NCBI GenBank assembly: GCA_900542575.1
Contig: UQOE01000033.1
Location: 1-19,834, forward strand
Direction: 5' to 3'
DNA from: an uncultured Oscillospiraceae bacterium
GTDB lineage: Bacteria; Bacillota; Clostridia; Oscillospirales; Acutalibacteraceae
Length of the DNA: 19,834 nt
The translations under genes were made by a program, and so were the position numbers. The notes under the pieces are model-generated. The model saw nothing but the letters and a program-made list of their open reading frames with translations. It was not told the origin of the DNA and did no database searches. Shown here one piece after another: positions 14,282-19,834 of this stretch; position 1 is the stretch's first letter, and each line of letters begins with the position of its first letter.

Positions 14282-14880
14282 TTCTTGCCTCCGGCTCCCC
14301 CCGCCGGCGCGATCTGCTGGCCGAGACCGGCTACGATTTTACCGTTTACACGGCGCCGTTCGACGAGCGGACGGTGAAAATTGCCGATCCGGCCATCGGC
14401 GTCCAGAATCTGGCCCGCGGCAAAGCCCTTAGCGCCTGCGCCGCCTATGAAAAGGAGTACGGCAGCAGTGAGGACTGTCTGTTCCTCGGTGCCGATACCA
14501 TCGTGGTGCTGGACGGTCAGCCAATGGGAAAGCCTGCCGACGAGGCAGATGCGCGGCGCACGCTGGCAGCCCTGTCCGGGCGGACCCATGAGGTCTATAC
14601 CGGTGTGGCACTGGTATATGGAGCGAAGCGGGAAACCTTCGCCTGCCGGACCGACGTGACGTTCTATGATCTGACGGACGACGAAATCCGCCGGTATACG
14701 GCCAGCGGCGAGCCCATGGACAAGGCGGGATCCTACGGAATCCAGGGTATGGGCCGTCTGCTGATCCGCCGTATGGACGGCGATTATTTCAACGTCGTCG
14801 GACTGCCTGTCGCAGAGGTCTATCGGGCGCTGAAACGGCACGGAATTCTGCCGGATTCGGGTCGAAAATCTGTCTTGTAG
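14272..14880 (+). CDS. maf: Maf-family nucleoside triphosphate pyrophosphatase
   Basis: Maf proteins hydrolyse dTTP, UTP and modified pyrimidine triphosphates to monophosphates; overexpression in Bacillus inhibits septum formation. It has 202 residues. The nucleotide-binding segment LASGSPRRRDLL is at 5-16. The active-site region FLGADTIVV contains D75, K87 lies in MGKP, and LSGRTHEVYTGVAL and YGIQGMG follow. AAGGAGG precedes the ATG inside the end of the Nudix gene. It is upstream of mreBCD as in Bacillus, but radC, which often lies between them, is absent. Its TAG stop lies in the predicted mreB -35 box. Confidence 0.95.
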   Translation: MQLILASGSPRRRDLLAETGYDFTVYTAPFDERTVKIADPAIGVQNLARGKALSACAAYEKEYGSSEDCLFLGADTIVVLDGQPMGKPADEADARRTLAALSGRTHEVYTGVALVYGAKRETFACRTDVTFYDLTDDEIRRYTASGEPMDKAGSYGIQGMGRLLIRRMDGDYFNVVGLPVAEVYRALKRHGILPDSGRKSVL

Positions 14881-14903
14881 AATACCAATCGCTGGGGTAT
14901 AAT
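14875..14903 (+). promoter_or_regulatory. Likely promoter of mreB
   Basis: A perfect TATAAT at 14898-14903 lies 17 bases after TTGTAG at 14875-14880, a weak -35 with only the first three bases matching consensus. It overlaps the maf stop codon. The leader to the mreB ATG would be about 66 bases and includes AAAGGAG at 14960-14965. Confidence 0.6.
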
Positions 14904-14975
14904 ACATCTATACTATGAAAAATTGTTTGTGAAAGCAGTAAATTAATTGGGTCCCCCGAAAGGAGCACATTCGTA

Positions 14976-15992
14976 ATGTTCACACAGGATATCGGAATTG
15001 ACCTCGGTACCGCGAACACCCTTGTCTTCGTAAAAGGCAAAGGTATCGTCATCCGCGAGCCCTCGGTCGTCGCCGTTGATGTTCGTTCCACCCCGCACAA
15101 GGTTGTAGCGGTCGGCGCTGAGGCAAAAGAGATGATCGGCCGTACCCCCGGTTCCATCACTGCTGTTCGTCCTCTGAAGGACGGCGTTATCGCTGACTTT
15201 GATATCACAGCAGACATGCTGAAAGAGTTTATTACCCGCGCAATGAATTCCTCTCCCCTCAACAAGGCACGGGTTATGATCTGCATCCCCTCGGGCGTCA
15301 CCGAGGTTGAGCGCAGAGCGGTTCATGACGCAGCGCGCAGCGCCGGCGCCAAACAGGTCTCCCTCATTGAGGAGCCCATGGCAGCCGCTATCGGCGCAGG
15401 TCTTCCGGTCGCTGAGGCCACCGGTTCCATGGTCGTCGACATCGGCGGCGGTACTTCTGAGGTAGCCGTCATCTCCCTCGGCGACATCGTCACCTCCTGC
15501 TCCGCCCGCGTCGCCGGCGACAGCTTTGACGAGTCCATCATCGCCTACATTAAAAAGAAATACAATCTCCTCATCGGTGAGCGCACCGCTGAGGACATTA
15601 AGATTAAAATCGGCTCCGCTTACCCCTACGAGGGCGAGGGCGCCATCGACGTCAAGGGCCGCAACCTGGTCGACGGCCTGCCGAAGAACATCGAGGTCTC
15701 CTCGGAGGAAATCCGCGAGGCCCTCTCCGACAACGTCAACCAGATTCTCGACGCCATCCGCTCTACGCTGGAGAAAACTCCTCCGGAGCTGGCTGCCGAT
15801 ATCATTGACCAGGGCATCATGCTCACCGGCGGCGGAGCTCTCCTCCGCGGTCTGGACCGACTCATTGCGGCTGAGACCAAAATGCCGGTCCACGTTGCCG
15901 AGAGTCCGCTGGACTGCGTCGTCGACGGCACCGGTATCTGCCTGGAGAATGACATGCTCAGTCTGACCAGTTCCAAGAACTACGACGATTAA
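14976..15992 (+). CDS. mreB: Rod shape-determining protein MreB (actin homologue)
   Basis: MreB forms membrane-bound filaments that direct lateral cell-wall synthesis. Its 338 residues are the normal length. The actin ATPase motifs are present: phosphate-1 GIDLGTANTLVF at 7-18, phosphate-2 VDIGGGTSEVAVISLG near 153-168, and the adenosine motif MLTGGGALLRGL near 282-293. AAAGGAG at 14960-14965 supports the ATG at 14976, after a probable promoter. It is followed after 97 bases, which include a perfect inverted repeat, by mreC. Codon choice has more T-ending and A-ending codons near the 5' end than its neighbours, as seen in highly expressed genes. It could also be the paralogue Mbl, but position before mreC and mreD favours MreB. 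Confidence 0.97.
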   Translation: MFTQDIGIDLGTANTLVFVKGKGIVIREPSVVAVDVRSTPHKVVAVGAEAKEMIGRTPGSITAVRPLKDGVIADFDITADMLKEFITRAMNSSPLNKARVMICIPSGVTEVERRAVHDAARSAGAKQVSLIEEPMAAAIGAGLPVAEATGSMVVDIGGGTSEVAVISLGDIVTSCSARVAGDSFDESIIAYIKKKYNLLIGERTAEDIKIKIGSAYPYEGEGAIDVKGRNLVDGLPKNIEVSSEEIREALSDNVNQILDAIRSTLEKTPPELAADIIDQGIMLTGGGALLRGLDRLIAAETKMPVHVAESPLDCVVDGTGICLENDMLSLTSSKNYDD

Positions 15993-16014
15993 TCCGACTG
16001 ATAAATAGGAATGC

Positions 16015-16046
16015 AACAGGGGCTTTTTTCCGGAAAAGCCCCTGTT
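16015..16046 (+). repeat. Perfect inverted repeat between mreB and mreC
   Basis: AACAGGGGCTTTT at 16015-16027 is fully complementary to AAAAGCCCCTGTT at 16034-16046, with the loop TTCCGG: a 13-bp stem. The T-rich part lies next to the loop, not after the stem, and no T tract follows on either strand, so it is not a classic intrinsic terminator. In mRNA it could act as a processing or stability hairpin or a weak pause site. The role is inferred. Confidence 0.85.
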
Positions 16047-16089
16047 CCCGTCCAATCCGAAACTACTGGCATAAGAGGGACCGATTCGT

Positions 16090-17073
16090 ATGCGTCGATT
16101 TGTAAAAACCGGATGGTTCAAAGCACTCATGATTCTGCTGGCCATCCTTATCATCTTTGTCATTCTGGCGGCGGTGCTCGGCGCCAGGAGCTCACCCGCC
16201 TCGGCGGTGGCCGGAACGGCAGAACAGCCGTTTGCCCGCGTCACCTCTGTACTCGGGCGCGGATTTGAGGAGATCGGCCATTTCTTCACCCGCTCCTCCA
16301 CCTATGAGAAGCGCATCGATGAACTGGAAGGCCAGGTCACCCAGTACCAGAAGGAGCTCGCCGACTACCAGGAGACCAAGGAAAAGCTCTCCAACTACGA
16401 GTCTTTTGATGACCTGAAGGCGGAACATCCGGACTACCAGGCCAAAGCGGCCACGGTCATCGGCAAAGACTCCTCCAACTTCTTCGGCACCTTTATCCTG
16501 AACAAGGGCCAGGCCAACGGCATCCGGGTCAACGACCCCGTCATCTGCGGCCAGGGCCAGCTCGTCGGCGTGGTCACCAAAGTTACGCCGACCTACTGCG
16601 TGGTCACCACAATTCTGGACCCGAATCTGAACGCCAGTGCCTACGAAATCCGCACTGGTGAAAACGGATATATGACCAATGATGCCTCTCTTCGCCGGAA
16701 AGGGTACTGCATGCTCGCAGGCCTGGACCGCACGACGCAGATCAATAAAGGCGGCGTCGTCTGCACCGCCGGCATCGGCGGCATCTACCCGCGGGACCTG
16801 GTCGTCGGCACGGTCATTGATGTCCGCGACAGCAAACGGGACATCTCTTCCTACGCCGTCATCAAGCCGAACGTAAAAATTTCCGAGGTCAGCAGTGTCC
16901 TTATCATCACCCACTTCAGCGGACAGGGCATCTCCGTCGCAAGCGACCTGAGTGACGAACAGCAGAGCGCAGAGGAGCCCGGCATCAGCAGCGGAAGCAT
17001 CTCCGACGTACGCCGGACCGGTACCAACGCGCTGACCAACACGCGGCCGACCTCCGCCACCGCGGTACAATAA
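16090..17073 (+). CDS. mreC: Rod shape-determining protein MreC
   Basis: MreC is a single-pass membrane protein that links MreB/MreD to PBP2 in the elongasome. It has 327 residues: a short basic N terminus, one transmembrane helix at about 11-31, a coiled coil at about 70-103, then the paired beta domains at about 115-280, with FFGTFILNKGQANGI and GQLVGVVTKV as typical segments. A polar, S/T-rich tail follows from about 285. AGAGGGA lies just before the ATG. It follows the mreB hairpin region, and its TAA stop forms part of the mreD ribosome binding site. Confidence 0.94.
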   Translation: MRRFVKTGWFKALMILLAILIIFVILAAVLGARSSPASAVAGTAEQPFARVTSVLGRGFEEIGHFFTRSSTYEKRIDELEGQVTQYQKELADYQETKEKLSNYESFDDLKAEHPDYQAKAATVIGKDSSNFFGTFILNKGQANGIRVNDPVICGQGQLVGVVTKVTPTYCVVTTILDPNLNASAYEIRTGENGYMTNDASLRRKGYCMLAGLDRTTQINKGGVVCTAGIGGIYPRDLVVGTVIDVRDSKRDISSYAVIKPNVKISEVSSVLIITHFSGQGISVASDLSDEQQSAEEPGISSGSISDVRRTGTNALTNTRPTSATAVQ

Positions 17074-17082
17074 GGCGGTGAT
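17071..17082 (+). promoter_or_regulatory. Extended ribosome binding site for mreD TTG start
   Basis: TAAGGCGGTGAT matches the full Shine-Dalgarno complement TAAGGAGGTGAT at eleven of twelve positions and includes the mreC stop codon. It sits three bases before the TTG at 17086 and supports that non-ATG start and mreC-mreD coupling. Confidence 0.75.
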
Positions 17083-17085
17083 TCT

Positions 17086-17694
17086 TTGGCCAGTCAATTC
17101 AACATCTACTCCGTTCTGAAAAATCCGGAGAAAAAGAGAAAACCGCTCTCCAACACCCGAAAGCGGACTTACTGGACGCGCCTCTTCTATGTGCTCGTCA
17201 TCCTTCTCTCCGTTCTGCTCCAGAATACGCCGCACCTGTTCCCCACCATCATGGGGTGCCATGCCTGGCTGCTGATCCCGTTAGTGGTCTGTATTGCCAT
17301 GTTTGAAAAGGACCTGTCGGCCGTACTTCTGGCCGCCCTGGCCGGCGCCTTCTGGGACGCCGCCCTCGCCTGGGGCGACGGGTTTCATGCACTGCTGTTT
17401 GCCGTCTTCGCGTCGGGAATTGCTCTGCTTATGAATTATCTGATGCGGAACAACCTGAAAACCGCACTTCTTCTGTCCGGGACAGCGCTGCTGCTCTACA
17501 GCGTGCTGGACTGGCTCATCTTCTCGGTTGCAAGACACGTCCCCGGTTCGGGAATGCTGTATGTGACCTTCTATCTCCCGTCTGCCGCCTACTCCTTCCT
17601 CTTTACGGCAGTCTACTATATTCTTCTGCGGAAATTCCTGCGGAAGATGCGGGAGAAATATCCCAGGAAGGAAATTCTCGAAGACCATCCCTAA
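17086..17694 (+). CDS. mreD: Rod shape-determining protein MreD
   Basis: MreD is an integral membrane partner of MreC and the Rod complex. It has 202 residues starting at TTG, chosen because of the long ribosome binding site just upstream. A basic cytoplasmic segment of about 30 residues precedes the first membrane helix, longer than in many MreD proteins. Hydrophobic segments lie near 33-46, 55-73, 77-94, 100-118, 124-147 and 157-181, so five or six helices. Conserved-type segments include AALAGAFWDA near 83-92. The basic C terminus fits a cytoplasmic end. Sequence similarity in this family is low, so the call leans on topology, length and position between mreC and the PBP2 gene. Confidence 0.9.
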   Translation: MASQFNIYSVLKNPEKKRKPLSNTRKRTYWTRLFYVLVILLSVLLQNTPHLFPTIMGCHAWLLIPLVVCIAMFEKDLSAVLLAALAGAFWDAALAWGDGFHALLFAVFASGIALLMNYLMRNNLKTALLLSGTALLLYSVLDWLIFSVARHVPGSGMLYVTFYLPSAAYSFLFTAVYYILLRKFLRKMREKYPRKEILEDHP

Positions 17695-17706
17695 GGAGTT
17701 CAGAAC

Positions 17707-19797
17707 ATGGGAATTAAGAAAAGCCGGATGACGGTGGAATACGTCATCATCGCCGTGTTTCTCGCCGTTCTCATCGGCTTTATGATTTACAATATGCTCA
17801 TCAACGAGTCCAATGTCGGCAACGTCGGCGCCTACACCACCACGGTGGACGCTGCCCGCGGCGACATCCTGGACCGCAACGGCCAGCCGCTGGTGACGAA
17901 CAAGAAGGGCAACTCCATTACACTGGAGGCCAGTGAATTTCCGTCGGCAAAACAGCAGGGCGCACGGAATAAGGAAATTCAGTCGCTGATTAAGCTGTTT
18001 GAGGCCAACAACGTCGAATACCTCCATGACATGCCTATCGTTCTAGATGGCGGAACCTACAAGTTCCAGATTACGGATACCAAGGGCAGAGATTTCGTCA
18101 AATGGATGAAAGGCTCCGATGAGCTGAACCTGAACAGCTATGCCACGGCGGAGAACTGCATGACCGCCATCATAAAGAAGTTTCAGCTGCAGGGATACTC
18201 CAAGGAAGATGCCCTGAAAATCGGCGCCGTCGACATGCAGATGGAGCGGGACGGTTTCGGCCCCTCTTTCCCCTACACCTTTGCCGACAATGTACCGAAC
18301 CAGCTGGTCACCATTATTATGGAGAACAAAGGGTTCTACAAGGGCGTCACCAACACGATCAAGTCCTATCGGACCTATGTAGACGGCAGCATTGCACCGC
18401 ACATTCTGGGACGGACCAACGATATCACCCAGGAGAAGTACGAAGAAGAACAGAAAAATCTGAAGCAGGAACTCAAAAAGGCCAAGAACAAGGACGAGGC
18501 AGAAGACCTCGCCCGGAACGCCTACAGCATTCACGACACTTACGGCTCCTCGGGCATTGAGCTTGCTTTCGAGGACTATCTCCGCGGCACCCGCGGAGAG
18601 AAGACCGTCACCACTAACGACGACGGCACCAAAGAGGAGACCTATACCATTGAGCCGAAACAGGGCGACAGCGTCGTCCTGACCATTGACAAGGACCTCC
18701 AGGTTGTGGCACAGAATGCCCTTGCCTCCACGGTCCACAGTGTCGGCGGCGGCGGCGGACGTGCCGCAGCCGGTGCCTGCGTCGTTCAGAATGTCAACAC
18801 CGGTGAAATCCTCGCCTGCGCCAGCTATCCGACCTATGACAACAGCGAATGGAAGGAAAAGTACAGCGAATGGGCCAAGGATTCCAACCAGCCTCTCTGG
18901 AACCGTGCCTGCATGTCTCTGTATGAGCCGGGTTCTACTTTCAAACCCTGCACCGCCATTGCGGCGCTGGAGACCGGCACCATCAATGAGAATTTCTACT
19001 ACCCCTGCACCGGTAAATACCCATACCTCGGCCATGTGTTCGAGGACGCCCATGGCACGGCCCATGGCTCCGTCAATGTCGTCAGCGCCATCAACGTGTC
19101 CTGCAACAGTTTCTTCTACGATGTGGGCCGACGGCTCGGCATTGAGAAGATCGACGAGTGGGCGACCAACTTCGGCCTCGGCCAGAAGACCGGCGTGGAA
19201 ATTGCCGAGGCCACCGGCCATGTCTCCAGCCCGGAGGAGCGCCGCGCGGCAGGCGGCACCTGGTATGCCGGCGATGTCATCACCACGGCAATCGGCGAGT
19301 CCGACAACCAGTTTACGCTGCTGCAGCTGAGCAACTACGTCTCTACCATTGCAAACGGCGGCACAAGGTATCAGCAGCACTTTGTCAAATCCATCAAGAG
19401 TGCAGACTACAAAGAGACGGTTCTGCAGAATGAGCCGACGGTAAAACAGAAGCTCAATATCCACCCGAAGAACCTCGCGCTGGTCAAACGCGGTATGTAT
19501 CTGGTCGGTACAATCGGATTCTGCCGGAAGGCCTTCTCCGGTCTGCCGGTCAAAGTCGGCGCAAAGACCGGTACTTCCGATGTCGTCAAAATTATCAACG
19601 GCCATCGGGTTGCGGGCAACAACGGTTTCCTGATTTCCTTTGCCCCGTTTGAGAAGCCGGAAATTTCGGTCGTCGTCTGTATTGAGACCGCCGACGCCGG
19701 TGCAAAGACCGTATCCTGCGCCGCGAAAATCTACGACTACTATTTCTCGAAGAAGAATGTCCCGTCTGTCCAGGGATACAACACGGTTCTCTCCTGA
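17707..19797 (+). CDS. Penicillin-binding protein 2, class B transpeptidase
   Basis: This is a monofunctional transpeptidase that cross-links peptidoglycan during elongation, working with MreBCD and a RodA glycosyltransferase. It has 696 residues. One transmembrane helix lies at about 11-31. The N-terminal dimerisation or pedestal domain starts with ARGDILDRNGQPL at 50-62 and includes the HILG and YGSSGIE segments. The transpeptidase domain has S410-T-F-K413, S465-C-N467 and K620-T-G. All three active-site motifs are intact. A charged, probably coiled insertion lies at about 242-270, between ILGRTNDIT and the YGSSGIE motif. An AAGGAG ribosome binding site precedes the ATG, 12 bases after mreD. 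Position after mreD points to the rod-elongation PBP2 (mrdA/pbpA type) rather than the division enzyme; no PASTA domain is seen. Confidence 0.94.
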   Translation: MGIKKSRMTVEYVIIAVFLAVLIGFMIYNMLINESNVGNVGAYTTTVDAARGDILDRNGQPLVTNKKGNSITLEASEFPSAKQQGARNKEIQSLIKLFEANNVEYLHDMPIVLDGGTYKFQITDTKGRDFVKWMKGSDELNLNSYATAENCMTAIIKKFQLQGYSKEDALKIGAVDMQMERDGFGPSFPYTFADNVPNQLVTIIMENKGFYKGVTNTIKSYRTYVDGSIAPHILGRTNDITQEKYEEEQKNLKQELKKAKNKDEAEDLARNAYSIHDTYGSSGIELAFEDYLRGTRGEKTVTTNDDGTKEETYTIEPKQGDSVVLTIDKDLQVVAQNALASTVHSVGGGGGRAAAGACVVQNVNTGEILACASYPTYDNSEWKEKYSEWAKDSNQPLWNRACMSLYEPGSTFKPCTAIAALETGTINENFYYPCTGKYPYLGHVFEDAHGTAHGSVNVVSAINVSCNSFFYDVGRRLGIEKIDEWATNFGLGQKTGVEIAEATGHVSSPEERRAAGGTWYAGDVITTAIGESDNQFTLLQLSNYVSTIANGGTRYQQHFVKSIKSADYKETVLQNEPTVKQKLNIHPKNLALVKRGMYLVGTIGFCRKAFSGLPVKVGAKTGTSDVVKIINGHRVAGNNGFLISFAPFEKPEISVVVCIETADAGAKTVSCAAKIYDYYFSKKNVPSVQGYNTVLS

Positions 19798-19820
19798 ACC
19801 ATGAGAAAAGAGGAAGCCAC

Positions 19821-19834
19821 ATGCAGTATACCGA
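19821..19834 (+). CDS. Possible start of the next gene (only first codons visible)
   Basis: An ATG at 19821 follows AGAGGAAG at 19809-19816 with suitable spacing, 23 bases after the PBP2 stop. It begins MQYT and runs off the window. In related genomes this position often holds a rodA/ftsW or min gene, but four residues do not allow an identification. Confidence 0.4.

Noticed and set aside
14915..14932. Five-codon mini-ORF (MKNCL) in the mreB leader, considered as a leader peptide
   Set aside because: It has no ribosome binding site and starts within a few bases of the predicted transcript 5' end. Such a short frame is expected by chance.
19801..19834. ATG at 19801 as the start of the next gene
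   Set aside because: No ribosome binding site precedes it, whereas the ATG at 19821 in another frame has AGAGGAAG upstream.

Overview
This window is a chromosomal housekeeping region of a Gram-positive bacterium. It is most likely a member of the Bacillota, class Clostridia, with Oscillospiraceae/Ruminococcaceae-like features. The evidence is smc-ftsY adjacency, a yhbY-nadD-yqeK-rsfS run, YqeG and YqeK homologues, an efp gene paired with a small zinc-ribbon gene, a maf-mreBCD-PBP2 block, strong AGGAGG-type ribosome binding sites, and sigma-A-type TTGACA/TATAAT promoters. DNA is GC-rich with strongly C/G-ending codons. Every gene lies on the + strand. No non-coding stretch exceeds about 110 bases. 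I saw no tRNA, rRNA, CRISPR array, insertion sequence, prophage or integration site.

Layout. (1) 1-9424: a dense array of smc (5' part missing), ftsY, XTP/dITP pyrophosphatase, yhbY, nadD, yqeK, rsfS and leuS. Genes from ftsY to rsfS overlap by 4 to 35 bases, so they are probably translationally coupled. They serve chromosome condensation, SRP-dependent membrane targeting, nucleotide-pool cleaning, ribosome maturation or silencing, NAD synthesis and tRNA-Leu charging. (2) 9429-12550: an MscS-family channel gene follows leuS. A strong promoter overlapping its stop codon drives rpsU. A hairpin terminator sits just after rpsU, followed closely by yqeG (HAD phosphatase) and an M24 Xaa-Pro-type peptidase gene. 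(3) 12556-13651: a promoter, efp, a small zinc-ribbon gene and an intrinsic terminator form a self-contained unit. (4) 13703-14880: a Nudix ADP-ribose pyrophosphatase overlaps maf. (5) 14875-19797: a promoter overlapping the maf stop drives mreB, mreC, mreD and a class B penicillin-binding protein (PBP2 type), the rod-shape elongation machinery. The first bases of another gene may begin at 19821.

No new defence, mobile or biosynthetic system is visible; this is core genome. The points that most deserve attention are the very long charged C-terminal tail on FtsY, a perfect 13-bp inverted repeat without a T tract between mreB and mreC, the compact rpsU control region (promoter in the preceding stop codon, 5' hairpin, probably leaky terminator), the EF-P-linked zinc-ribbon protein, and the coding overlap of the basic YhbY tail with nadD.
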